This document shows, in pieces, positions 34,171-41,686 of a stretch of 41,686 nucleotides of DNA. The stretch is from the NCBI GenBank assembly GCA_015272155.1, contig JACYME010000123.1, positions 1-41,686 of the forward strand. The letters are read 5' to 3'. Below the pieces are notes generated by a model. It was not told the origin of the DNA, made no database searches, and saw only the letters and a program-made list of their open reading frames with translations. Position 1 is the stretch's first letter, and every line of letters begins with the position of its first letter. Origin of the DNA: Leptolyngbyaceae cyanobacterium T60_A2020_046. GTDB taxonomy: Bacteria > Cyanobacteriota > Cyanobacteriia > Phormidesmidales > Phormidesmidaceae. The translations under genes and the position numbers were made by a program.

Positions 34171-35349
34171 CTAGCTGGCGATGACCCCTTCCACCATCCA
34201 ATCAATGGTATTCAGACGAGGATCACCAACCTGCCAGACTTCTCCAGCCGGAATGATGAGATTGCCGCGATTGTCCTTGAGTTCGCCCTGAAAGATCGCC
34301 AACTCCCCGCTGGCAAGTTGTACCTTCGCCGTTTCCGCAGCCTCCCGAGCCGCTGCCGAAACCGCTGAGCCATAGTCTGAAATGCGCGAAAACCCTTCCT
34401 TGAGTCCGCCCTGTAGGGCTTTGGGAATGCCGCCATTCATCAAGGTTTTGCCTGCTTTTGTCATCTCCGCATACTGAACGTAGATGGCTTCCCAGTTCCA
34501 CTCGACCCCGGTGAGGTAGGCATTGGGGGCCACATCGCGCTGATCGACGTGGTAGCCACAACTGTAAACCCCGCGATCGGCGGCGGCGGTGATGACAATT
34601 TTGGGGCTATCGACCCGTGTGCTGATCACGTCTGCACCTTGATCGATCAAGCTATTGGTGGCTTCGGCTTCTTTGATCGGCAGTGCCCAATCTCCCGTGG
34701 TCACGGTTTGCACCACGATGTCAGGGTTGGCGCTGCGGGCTCCTAGCACAAAGCTATTCAACTCTTGCAGCACCACTGGAATTGGCTTGGGTACGACATA
34801 GCCAAGTTTGCCAGTTGTGCTCATCAGCCCCGCGACGATACCAGACAGAAATGCCGGCTCGACGAGGGAGCTGTAGTAAGCCCCAACGTTGGCGGGGTGG
34901 CTGTCATCGAGGGGGTGGTTGGGGTGAAAGAACTGGACTTCAGGAAATTCCTGGGCGAGTTGCAAGCTGTGGGGATCGAAGTAGCCCCAGGAGGTTGGAA
35001 AGATGATTTGCGCGCCGTCAATTTCGATCATGTTGCGCATCGACTCTTGGACGGCGGTGGTCTCTGGGATGTTGGCTTCTTCTACGATTTTGATGTCGGG
35101 GAACTGGGCGAGCATTGCCGCAACGGCCTTGGCATGGGATTGGTTGTAGCCGTAGTCATCACCGGGGCCGACATAAATGAAGCCGATAACGAGGGGAGAA
35201 TCCACTGAGTTGGGGGCTACGCCAGACTCGGATTGGGGAGAACGGGCACAGCTTGTCCATAGATGGGATGTGACACCAAAGGCTCCGGCAGAAAGCAACC
35301 CTCTGAGAACGGTGCGGCGGTTCACTGACAGGCGACGATCGCGGGGCAT
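34171..35349 (-). CDS. BMP-family substrate-binding lipoprotein, Tat-type signal
   Basis: A periplasmic binding protein of the basic membrane protein (BMP/PnrA) family, whose known members bind nucleosides, purines or autoinducer-like ligands for ABC import. The 392-residue product has a twin-arginine motif NRRTVLRG (Arg11, Arg12), a hydrophobic stretch and a lipobox-like LWTSC with Cys34. The mature protein opens VIGFIYVGPGDDYGYNQSH, a hallmark of the family, and continues with QIIFPTSWGYFDPHSLQLA and GKLGYVVPKPIP. No ATPase or permease gene is in the window. The upstream MBL-fold gene ends 65 bases before it on the same strand, so the two may form an operon. Confidence 0.9.
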   Translation of the reverse strand: MPRDRRLSVNRRTVLRGLLSAGAFGVTSHLWTSCARSPQSESGVAPNSVDSPLVIGFIYVGPGDDYGYNQSHAKAVAAMLAQFPDIKIVEEANIPETTAVQESMRNMIEIDGAQIIFPTSWGYFDPHSLQLAQEFPEVQFFHPNHPLDDSHPANVGAYYSSLVEPAFLSGIVAGLMSTTGKLGYVVPKPIPVVLQELNSFVLGARSANPDIVVQTVTTGDWALPIKEAEATNSLIDQGADVISTRVDSPKIVITAAADRGVYSCGYHVDQRDVAPNAYLTGVEWNWEAIYVQYAEMTKAGKTLMNGGIPKALQGGLKEGFSRISDYGSAVSAAAREAAETAKVQLASGELAIFQGELKDNRGNLIIPAGEVWQVGDPRLNTIDWMVEGVIAS

Positions 35350-35414
35350 GGTATCTCTCCTAACGCCTCAACGGGAGGCCAACACAGTCAATGGGAAGTT
35401 GGTACAGTGGGAGG

Positions 35415-36371
35415 CTAGCATACGTCTCCAGGCTCGGCCTCAGGATTCATTGTTTCGTAACTGAAGTAGCGATCGGGCACTCCGTTATAGATGATGTAAT
35501 CGCTATAAACGTGAATACCGGGCTGACCGTCAATTTCGGCGATCGCGGCCTGGAGCGATCGCAATTGTGCAACGGTCATTTGCAAGGGCCGTTCGTAGGG
35601 CTGATAGCTGGTGCGAATGAGATAGTCTAATCGGGGATAGATTGACATTTCAATGTGACAGCCCAACAGATATTGGATGGGATGGCGATCGCAAAACTCC
35701 ACCATGCGATCAATGCTGTTTGCAAAGGCTTTCCAGTCGCGAACGTAGAGGCGACCGGGGTAGAAAATATCGCCCGTCAGCAGCAGTTGCGTGTAGGGAT
35801 CGTAGATCGAAACTTCGGCCTCCTCATGCCCAGGGGTGGCGATAACCTGCAAAACCCGCCCCCCAAGGTCAAAGGACACCTGATCCTGCGGCCACTGCTG
35901 AAAGCCATAGAAGGCGATCGTGGCGGCGAGGCTTTTGCCCACGATGACAGTGTTGGGGCGATCAAGAAATTGCGAGTCGCCCTCATAATGGTCGCGATGG
36001 AGATGGGTATGGGCGACGACGAGCCCATAGGTTGCCGGATTGCCACCATGCTGGGCCAACCAATGCTCGATACAGTTATCGACCGTTTGCCGCAGGGGAA
36101 AAAATTTCGGCGATCGCGTGGCTCCTGTGTCGAGCAGGATGGCGCGATCGTTGCCAAACAGCAGAAACATGAATGGTGCTTCGGGATGCACCGCCATGTT
36201 TTGCCGCATGATAATTGTGTGCAGATTGTAACCATGAACCTGAATATCAGGATCAGTGTTGTGCTTGGGCGACACAGAGCCGTGGATCCAGCGCACATTT
36301 AGATCCCCAGAAGCTGCTTCTGGTGATGAAAAATTGATAGCAGGCGATCGCGGCGTCGAGCGGGTTGTCAT
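35415..36371 (-). CDS. MBL-fold metallo-hydrolase
   Basis: A 318-residue metallo-beta-lactamase-fold protein. The metal motif HTHLHRDHYEG (His123, His125, Asp127, His128) is complete, followed by the later ligands in TPGHEEAEVSIYD, the bridging Asp in LLLTGDIFYPG and the final His in LLGCHIEMS. The substrate is not evident; glyoxalase II-like, lactonase and phosphodiesterase members share this core. ILLDTGATRSPKFFPLR before the motif is typical of glyoxalase-like members. No signal peptide. It precedes the BMP-family gene by 65 bases on the same strand and diverges from the histidine kinase gene. Confidence 0.88.
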   Translation of the reverse strand: MTTRSTPRSPAINFSSPEAASGDLNVRWIHGSVSPKHNTDPDIQVHGYNLHTIIMRQNMAVHPEAPFMFLLFGNDRAILLDTGATRSPKFFPLRQTVDNCIEHWLAQHGGNPATYGLVVAHTHLHRDHYEGDSQFLDRPNTVIVGKSLAATIAFYGFQQWPQDQVSFDLGGRVLQVIATPGHEEAEVSIYDPYTQLLLTGDIFYPGRLYVRDWKAFANSIDRMVEFCDRHPIQYLLGCHIEMSIYPRLDYLIRTSYQPYERPLQMTVAQLRSLQAAIAEIDGQPGIHVYSDYIIYNGVPDRYFSYETMNPEAEPGDVC

Positions 36372-36593
36372 GGTGATGATGACCCAGTTATGGGCAGAAT
36401 ACGGGCAGCTTGGTTTCTCTTGCCGTGCTAGGGTTCAGTCAATCCGTGCTAAATGGGTAGCCGAAATCTTACCGGTGAGTTAGGGAAAATTTTGGGCGGG
36501 TCGAGGCCCCTCAAAAGTTTCTTGCCGGAACACTAGGTTAGCTGTCTCATTGCCTTTCTCCAACATGGCAACCACTGACCTTTTCTTTCTACC
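36372..36593. promoter_or_regulatory. Divergent promoter region of the MBL hydrolase and histidine kinase genes
   Basis: A 222-base spacer between genes transcribed away from each other. No known operator was recognised. Confidence 0.4.
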
Positions 36594-38732
36594 ATGTCCA
36601 ATCTGTTGGCAAGCCCATCTTCCTTCGAGGCGCTCTTCACCCAAAGCCTAGACATGGTGATGGTGCTGGATGCTGAACAGATTGTGACTGCGATTAACCC
36701 CGCAGGTGCATCCCTCCTTCAGCAGCCGCTCGCAACCTTGGTAGGGAAATCCGTAGACGCACTGTGTACCGATGGGGCCTTGTCCGGCGACCATCGGATG
36801 CTGTTGCAGGCTCTGTCGGCGTCGGCCCAGTGGTGTCTCAGCCATCAACAGCCCCACCGCGATCGCCACAGACTGCACGCGCTTCCCACCCCGCAATCCT
36901 ACGACTTTACCTACACCCCGGTGGTAGGAGCGGATGGAAATACAGCGCAGGTGCTCATCATGGGCCGCACAGTGCTAGACCCGGCGATCGCCACCTCCCC
37001 CACTAGCCCCAAGCCCGCTGACACAGCATCCCCAAAAGCCATCCCCAGCCCCTTCCATCAAAAACTGTTGTTTTTAGAGAGGGTGATGGACAGCATTCCC
37101 CAGGGGGTGTTTTGGAAGGATCGCGATGCGGTATATCGCTGGTGTAACCGGAGTTGGGCCAAGCTGGTGGGCCTTGCCGACCCTGGCGACATTGTGGGAA
37201 AAACCGATCACGATTTACCCTGGCAGCACAACGAAACCGACACCTACCAGCACCACGATCTCACCATCCTGCAATCCGGCGTTGCCCAGTGCGATCGCCT
37301 CACCGTGCGTCGGTGGGCCAATGGCAAAGAAATTTGGTTCACCAGCAATAAACTTCCCTGGAAAGATGCCGAAGGCACTGTCCAAGGCTTGCTCTGTACT
37401 TTTGAACCGATTACGGAATATCGTCGCGCTGTGGAACTCAAAGAAAGCAAAGATTTGCTCCAATTGGTGTTAGATAACATTCCTCAATTACTGTTCTGGA
37501 AAGATCGGAAATGCCGATATCTTGGCTGCAACCAAAACTGGGCATTGGCGGCAGGGATTGGAGACCCCAATGCAGTCGTGGGCAAAACCGATGAAGAAAT
37601 TTGGTCATCCGAAGAAGCCCAGCTCTATCGCGAGCAAGACGAAGCCGTGATGGCGAGCGGCATCCCCGTCATGCACCTGATCGAGCAGCAGCATCAGGCC
37701 GACAAAGTGGCGTGGATCGATGTCAATAAAATCCCCATCCGAGATGCGGAGGGGAATGTCATTGGTGTTCTGGGCACCATTGAAGACATTACCGAACGCA
37801 AACAGGCTGAGATTGCTCTGATCGAATCTGAAGCAAAGCTGCGAGAACAGACTGAGGATTTAGAGCAAACTTTGAGAGAGCTTAAACAGACTCAGGTGCA
37901 GCTCATTCAGACTGAAAAAATGTCGAGTCTTGGCCAATTAGTCGCCGGGGTTGCCCATGAAATTAATAACCCGGTGAATTTTATTCACGGGAATTTAAGC
38001 CACGCTCGGCAGTATGCGGAAGATCTGATTACTATCGTTGATTTATATCGCCAACACTACCCAGATCCCCCGCCAGAAATTGCGACTGTTCTCAACAGCC
38101 TTGAGTTTGACTTTTTACGAGAGGATTTAGTCAAGCTGCTCAATTCGATGAGCACGGGCACTGATCGAATCCGCAAGATTGTGCTTTCTCTGCGCAACTT
38201 TTCACGCCTTGATGAATCCGCTATCAAAGATGCCGATATCCACGATGGTTTAGAAAGCACACTAACCATTTTGCAAGGTCAACTCAAAGGAGGAAGCAAG
38301 GGACATTCATCCCCGATTCAGATCATTCGCCAATACCATGACATTCCTAAAATCACCTGCTATGCGAGCCAGCTCAATCAGGTGTTTATGAATATTTTGG
38401 TGAATGCGATTGATGCTCTACAGGAGCGCGATGCCCAGCGATCGCCCGTTGAGTGCAGTGCCAATCCCAGCACGATTACCATCACGACGGTCTATCTCTG
38501 CGATCGCAACAGGATTCAAGTCCGTATCCATGACAATGGGCCAGGGATTCCAGCTTCTGCTCGCGATCGCATCTTTGACCCGTTTTACACCACCAAAGCC
38601 GTTGGCAAAGGAACAGGGCTCGGCCTCTCCATTAGTTATCAAATCGTGGTTGAAAAACACAACGGCACCCTCACCTGCCACTCCACGCCCGACTTTGGCA
38701 CTGAGTTTTGTATTGAATTGCCGATTCAATAA
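36594..38732 (+). CDS. PAS-PAS-PAS sensor histidine kinase
   Basis: A 712-residue cytosolic sensor kinase without membrane helices. Three PAS domains lie at about 11-125, 155-280 and 285-402. The second and third are clear relatives: both have IPQ, FWKDR, CN, W and VVGKTD or IVGKTD in the same spacing, implying a tandem duplication. A coiled coil (about 403-440) leads to the H-box GQLVAGVAHEINNPVNFIHG with the phosphoacceptor His455. The ATPase domain has MNILVNAIDALQ (N box), DNGPGIP (G1) and GKGTGLGLSIS (G2). No receiver domain and no response-regulator gene lie nearby, so it is an orphan kinase. Start ATG 36594. Confidence 0.94.
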   Translation: MSNLLASPSSFEALFTQSLDMVMVLDAEQIVTAINPAGASLLQQPLATLVGKSVDALCTDGALSGDHRMLLQALSASAQWCLSHQQPHRDRHRLHALPTPQSYDFTYTPVVGADGNTAQVLIMGRTVLDPAIATSPTSPKPADTASPKAIPSPFHQKLLFLERVMDSIPQGVFWKDRDAVYRWCNRSWAKLVGLADPGDIVGKTDHDLPWQHNETDTYQHHDLTILQSGVAQCDRLTVRRWANGKEIWFTSNKLPWKDAEGTVQGLLCTFEPITEYRRAVELKESKDLLQLVLDNIPQLLFWKDRKCRYLGCNQNWALAAGIGDPNAVVGKTDEEIWSSEEAQLYREQDEAVMASGIPVMHLIEQQHQADKVAWIDVNKIPIRDAEGNVIGVLGTIEDITERKQAEIALIESEAKLREQTEDLEQTLRELKQTQVQLIQTEKMSSLGQLVAGVAHEINNPVNFIHGNLSHARQYAEDLITIVDLYRQHYPDPPPEIATVLNSLEFDFLREDLVKLLNSMSTGTDRIRKIVLSLRNFSRLDESAIKDADIHDGLESTLTILQGQLKGGSKGHSSPIQIIRQYHDIPKITCYASQLNQVFMNILVNAIDALQERDAQRSPVECSANPSTITITTVYLCDRNRIQVRIHDNGPGIPASARDRIFDPFYTTKAVGKGTGLGLSISYQIVVEKHNGTLTCHSTPDFGTEFCIELPIQ

Positions 38733-38776
38733 CAAGCCCTAAGCACATTTCGAAATAAAAGATTAAATGAACGGAT

Positions 38777-38890
38777 ATGGTGGAGGTATCAGAACAAGAT
38801 AGAAAGGTAGTGGGTCGAGTGATAGGAACAATGGTTACAACACTAAAACCTCGTCGCTTTCGTCGTGCTACTGAACGTGCTGTCAAATGA
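38777..38890 (+). CDS. Small basic ORF of 37 codons, uncertain
   Basis: The frame reads MVEVSEQDRKVVGRVIGTMV then TTLKPRRFRRATERAVK and stops 25 bases before the MITE. Its composition (charged N-terminus, Arg/Lys-rich end) looks protein-like, but there is no good ribosome binding site and no family I recognise. It could be the remains of a longer gene. Confidence 0.2.
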   Translation: MVEVSEQDRKVVGRVIGTMVTTLKPRRFRRATERAVK

Positions 38891-38915
38891 TACAGCAGTG
38901 ATTTAACTGACCGAG

Positions 38916-39083
38916 CTTAGTGGTGCAGAAAACTTTTTAGAGTCTCATGCTAAACGGCTCAGGCGATCAAAATAGCGTCTGAAACCCATTGCCTTCGTTC
39001 GGTCTTTGGAGAAATTTCAAATCTGACGTCTCGGCGAGAATTGTTTATCCATAAGGGTTCCAGAAGTTTTCTGCACCACTAAG
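38916..39083. mobile_element. MITE-like element with perfect 20-bp terminal inverted repeats
   Basis: CTTAGTGGTGCAGAAAACTT at 38916-38935 is repeated exactly, inverted, at 39064-39083; the match weakens further in. The 168-base element has no open reading frame of note, so it cannot encode a transposase and would need one supplied by a related insertion sequence. If the outermost TA of each end is a target duplication the core element would be of the IS630/mariner type, which duplicates TA; an IS5-like origin with a short duplication is also possible. The flanks are too short to decide. Confidence 0.75.
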
Positions 39084-39259
39084 AGGCACTACGTCGAATA
39101 AAGTTGTCGCCAGCGATCGATGTGCCTGAAGCTGAACCGATTCTCATTCTTAATTAGAATCACTATAGTTATGACGCTGCACTAGCCCAATGCTGGCTTT
39201 GAAGTATAGAGTGGGTTGTTTGCGTTTGTGACTTATGAACGACTCCTATCATCTTTTGA

Positions 39260-39293
39260 GGGGTTCAGAGCTTAACCCCCTGTTCAGTTTTTT
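39260..39293 (+). terminator. Terminator-like hairpin in the spacer
   Basis: GGGGTT (39260-39265) pairs with AACCCC (39274-39279), with TTTTTT at about 39288-39293. No plus-strand gene ends just before it. It could end transcripts from the kinase gene or be a remnant. Confidence 0.35.
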
Positions 39294-39466
39294 GGTTCCA
39301 CTTTAATTTATCGCTGCCATAGCATAGGATGATCACTCATTGTCATAGTGTGAAACAGTCACTCATCAATCTGAGGCAGATTGGTAGACCTAAAATAGTG
39401 ATCGTTGGTTAAAGCAGCGCGAAGCCAGTTTGCAGATTGCCCAGTTTATACTTCCTGCTTGGAAAC

Positions 39467-39613
39467 CTATTGGCAGGAACGATAATAGCGATTTGTTAGC
39501 TCCCAGGTTTTTAGATCGTCCTTGGCTTTCTCAATCTGAGTCTTGACCTCCTTGTCTATGGTTTGCTAGGCCGTTGCAATATTCAGGTGAGCCTGCTGCT
39601 GAGAATACCTGTC
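39467..39613 (-). pseudogene. In-phase continuation of the PRC-barrel frame beyond its stop
   Basis: Directly after the PRC-barrel TGA, the same frame reads DRYSQQQAHLNIATA, a TAG (39566-39568), then QTIDKEVKTQIEKAKDDLKT and WELTNRYYRSCQ before a final TAG. The charged, helix-forming composition resembles the C-terminal half of the PRC protein. It may be the former end of that gene, cut off by nonsense mutations. The phase match alone has a one-in-three chance. Confidence 0.3.
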
Positions 39614-40375
39614 TCAAGATGAATGGGTTAAACGCTTCCAGGCTGAATCGATCGCTTTTTTCATGCGTTTTCCGGTGCGACTAAGGCTATCATAGATATC
39701 TTCCCATTTATCTTGCAAAAACTCGCCAGCTTCCTCTAAGGCATTTTTGTCATGTTGCCCCGACTGAGCGAGTTCATCCCGCACTTCTTTGATTTTGACG
39801 CGGACAACTTCGGGTTCATCTTGAGGAGAAAGCAGGGAATGCAAGCGATCGCCCATGCGTTTGACCAAATTCTTCACCTTTTGGGATTTTTCACTCAAAA
39901 AGCCTTTTAATCCCTCAGACTCACTTTTCAGACGGTTTTTGGCATCTTCTTTGATGATAATTGCTTCTGTATCGATCACATCCACATCCTCAGGAAATAA
40001 CACCGCTCGACCGCCAAAGGGTACTGCAATCTCGCCACCCAGGATATAAGCAGCAATATCGCCTGTTTCCCAATCAAAGAGAAAATCTTCCACCCAACCC
40101 AAGGGCGTTCTCAAGGACGGCGTGCGAATCGCCATCCGATGAAGACGACGCAGAGAAGACGGTGGCGTAAATACCAATTCTGAGTAGGTCAGTAAGGCAT
40201 CAGGCCCAACCATCGCCACTTGCTCAAAGGGCGTATAGCCCGCATCACTGGCAAAGTAGACGACACGCCCGCTATCATCGACCCAAACTTCTTCCACACT
40301 GCCGTAGCGGGTGGCAGTCCCTCTATCCATTGCCATTAAACCAACGATTTGACTACGACGAATGACGTTAAACAT
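39614..40375 (-). CDS. PRC-barrel domain protein
   Basis: A 253-residue protein. The first 60 residues (MFNVIRRSQIVGLMAMD, then GSVEEVWVDDSGRVVYFAS) and a second copy (about 78-145, TPLGWVEDFLFDWETGDI then AAYILGG) are PRC-barrel beta domains, first known from photosynthetic reaction centre H subunits and RimM. The remainder is charged and helical (IIKEDAKNRLKSESEGLKGF then KSQKVKNLVKRMGDRL). The function is unknown. I start at the ATG at 40375, nine bases after AAGGAG; the frame extends to an upstream TTG at 40381. It is the last gene of a tight operon after psiE-like and DUF1614 genes. After its TGA the same frame stays protein-like for 49 codons with one TAG. Confidence 0.88.
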   Translation of the reverse strand: MFNVIRRSQIVGLMAMDRGTATRYGSVEEVWVDDSGRVVYFASDAGYTPFEQVAMVGPDALLTYSELVFTPPSSLRRLHRMAIRTPSLRTPLGWVEDFLFDWETGDIAAYILGGEIAVPFGGRAVLFPEDVDVIDTEAIIIKEDAKNRLKSESEGLKGFLSEKSQKVKNLVKRMGDRLHSLLSPQDEPEVVRVKIKEVRDELAQSGQHDKNALEEAGEFLQDKWEDIYDSLSRTGKRMKKAIDSAWKRLTHSS

Positions 40376-40399
40376 ATCCAATTTCTCCTTAACTAAACA

Positions 40400-41071
40400 T
40401 TAGGTTAACAACAAGGCAAACAGTCCACAGAGGGCAATCCCATCAAATACTCCCGCCCCACCAATACTGAGCACCCCAGGAGTCATGCGTTCAATTTCTC
40501 GCAGATGGAGGAGGTCAGCTCCAATTAAAGTACCTAAGACCCCTCCAGAAAAGGCGATCGGTGCTGCGCCATACCCACCAGTCAGCAGTAGGGAGACCAT
40601 GGCTGCAGTCAGGGGAGCAACCAGAGCGTTCATCTGAATCCCAATGCCAGGAACGACTTGGGCTGAGTAGTAGCTTACGATAGTGACGATTGCAGTCACC
40701 CCCAGAATGATCAAAGGATTAGAACGGGTAAATTCGTAAACCGCAAGCAAAGCAGGAATTAGCCCTCCACCGACATTTAAGGCGACAATGGTTTTTTGCT
40801 CTATTTTTTGCAGGGGAATGCCCCAAAATCGGGCGATCCAGAGTTCTGCCAAGTCTGGCATGATGGAGATGCGAGAGACACGCTCATAGAGGGGGATATT
40901 GATGGTACTGCCCAAAATAACGGCAGCAAATAGGAGTAAGGCGAAACTGGGAGAAAAGCCCAGCTTGGCAACAGCTACTTCAACAATATCTATAGCAATT
41001 GCGAGCCAAATAAAAGGAAAGATAAGCAAGAAGAGTAAAAAGAGTAGCAGAGTAACGGGAAGATAAATCAT
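40400..41071 (-). CDS. DUF1614 multi-pass membrane protein
   Basis: A 223-residue membrane protein with about six hydrophobic helices, beginning MIYLPVTLLLFLLFLLIFPF. The segments AAVILGSTINIPLYE, VGGGLIPALLAVYEF and the end GVLSIGGAGVFDGIALCGLF match the DUF1614 family, found in archaea and bacteria without an assigned function. The glycine-rich GGAGVFDG near the C-terminus is the most conserved part. It starts 10 bases after the psiE-like stop and ends 24 bases before the chosen PRC-barrel start, so all three are one transcription unit. Start ATG at 41071. Confidence 0.85.
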   Translation of the reverse strand: MIYLPVTLLLFLLFLLIFPFIWLAIAIDIVEVAVAKLGFSPSFALLLFAAVILGSTINIPLYERVSRISIMPDLAELWIARFWGIPLQKIEQKTIVALNVGGGLIPALLAVYEFTRSNPLIILGVTAIVTIVSYYSAQVVPGIGIQMNALVAPLTAAMVSLLLTGGYGAAPIAFSGGVLGTLIGADLLHLREIERMTPGVLSIGGAGVFDGIALCGLFALLLT

Positions 41072-41081
41072 CTTGGGTTAA

Positions 41082-41612
41082 TTAAAAGGGATAGTGCTCA
41101 ATAGATGATGAACGATGATGCGATTGAGAGTGCCGAGCATCTGGTGGGTTTTGAGTTTTTGGTTTTGCGATCGCATCAAATCGTTGAAACATCCAGACTC
41201 GCAAACACAATAATCCACCCAAAACGACTAAAAAAGCACACACGCCCAACAAGCGGTCGAGAGGAATGTCAACTACTCCTTGCAAAATCACTTCCCGCAA
41301 TGCCGAAACCAAAGAGACCTCAACAGCTGTACCAATAGAAATTCGCTGCTCTTGTAGGTAAATAATCAATAGGCGAAAGATTTCTACTAAGATGAGAACA
41401 AACAAAATATCGGAAGTGACGGCTTGAAAGTTAATCGGCTGCAATAGGGAAAGAAACATTTCACCCAATCGAATCAGCATGACGCAAAACAAGCCAATAC
41501 AGAGAGATATTACGATAAAATCCTGGAAAAACTCCAGATTATGCACAATGGTGCCCTTTTCAAACCATGATTTCCAGCCTTGGTTCGGTAAGGATAGATA
41601 TTTTATAGGCAT
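41082..41612 (-). CDS. PsiE-family membrane protein
   Basis: A 176-residue protein with four hydrophobic helices, matching the phosphate-starvation-inducible PsiE family: FFQDFIVISLCIGLFCVMLI, then LFVLILVEIFRLLIIYLQE, ISIGTAVEVSLVSALREVIL and LLGVCAFLVVLGGLLCLRVW. E. coli PsiE is induced by phosphate lack; the biochemical role is not known. The last 25 residues are hydrophilic and rich in His and Ser (DARHSQSHHRSSS), a possible metal-binding tail. It is the first gene of the minus-strand operon with DUF1614 and PRC-barrel proteins. The 74 bases upstream to the window edge should contain its promoter; no Pho box can be judged from so little sequence. Confidence 0.85.
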   Translation of the reverse strand: MPIKYLSLPNQGWKSWFEKGTIVHNLEFFQDFIVISLCIGLFCVMLIRLGEMFLSLLQPINFQAVTSDILFVLILVEIFRLLIIYLQEQRISIGTAVEVSLVSALREVILQGVVDIPLDRLLGVCAFLVVLGGLLCLRVWMFQRFDAIAKPKTQNPPDARHSQSHHRSSSIEHYPF

Positions 41613-41686
41613 GGGAGAGTTTTGAAAACTAATAACTGGTAATGAAACTTCCTAATCAGAGTAAAGCACTTAAGCAAAGGCTCAAG

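Larger units (their letters stand above)
38733..39613. other. 881-base spacer with MITE, palindrome and remnants
   Basis: Between the histidine kinase and PRC-barrel genes, which converge here. It holds a 37-codon frame (38777-38890), the MITE-like element (38916-39083), a 23-bp hyphenated palindrome GATTCT...AGAATC (39139-39161), a terminator-like hairpin near 39260, and a minus-strand frame in phase with the PRC-barrel gene after its stop (39467-39613). Confidence 0.6.

Overview
The window is cyanobacterial chromosome. The HIP1 octamer GCGATCGC occurs throughout genes and spacers. Many products belong to cyanobacterial families: an IctB-type protein, a Ycf21/DUF98 chorismate lyase, a glycine-tailed RRM protein beside rpsU, a DUF3727 protein, and a histidine kinase with the HEINNPVNFIHGNL phosphoacceptor box. 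A Leptolyngbya-like filamentous lineage is a guess from repeat content and gene style; the sequence alone does not settle genus.

Layout: 0-4.5 kb is a plus-strand run (end of a CofE-like ligase, double GNAT protein, ruvX, DUF3727 protein, mltG, YqeG-type HAD phosphatase). Facing it is a small exported protein with four cysteine-spaced repeats. dxs follows at 5.2-7.1 kb, then a convergent adenosylcobalamin-dependent (class II) ribonucleotide reductase with a candidate NrdR box pair upstream. 10-15.7 kb is minus strand: a large membrane-anchored helical-repeat protein, then a compact three-gene run (HD-domain protein, IctB, alpha/beta hydrolase). 16.3-22.8 kb carries chorismate lyase (+), then an alanine/glycine symporter, an M48 metalloprotease and a class A PBP (all -). 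tyrS and pyrF (+) follow, converging on rbp-rpsU (-). 26.2-28.5 kb holds a decayed flavin reductase gene, mazG and a DUF2227 membrane protein.

28.5-31.7 kb is gene-poor: a tRNA-Val(CAC), two dispersed-repeat-like segments, several perfect palindromes, and a tandem pair of YbjQ-family genes. 31.7-38.7 kb has a Slt-type lytic transglycosylase, a Tat/lipoprotein BMP-family binding protein downstream of an MBL-fold hydrolase, and a PAS-PAS-PAS histidine kinase. A spacer of about 880 bp follows, with a 168-bp MITE-like element bounded by perfect 20-bp inverted repeats. The window ends in a tight minus-strand operon: PsiE-family, DUF1614 and PRC-barrel proteins.

Functional themes are peptidoglycan remodelling (MltG, PBP1A, Slt), isoprenoid and quinone precursors (Dxs, chorismate lyase), nucleotide metabolism (class II RNR, PyrF, MazG), translation (TyrRS, S21, tRNA-Val) and envelope proteins of unknown role. 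No CRISPR array, rRNA or intact insertion sequence was seen. The least explained items are the cysteine-repeat exported protein, the MITE, the PsiE-DUF1614-PRC operon with its post-stop open frame, and the palindrome-rich desert after the tRNA. None amounts to a demonstrated new system.
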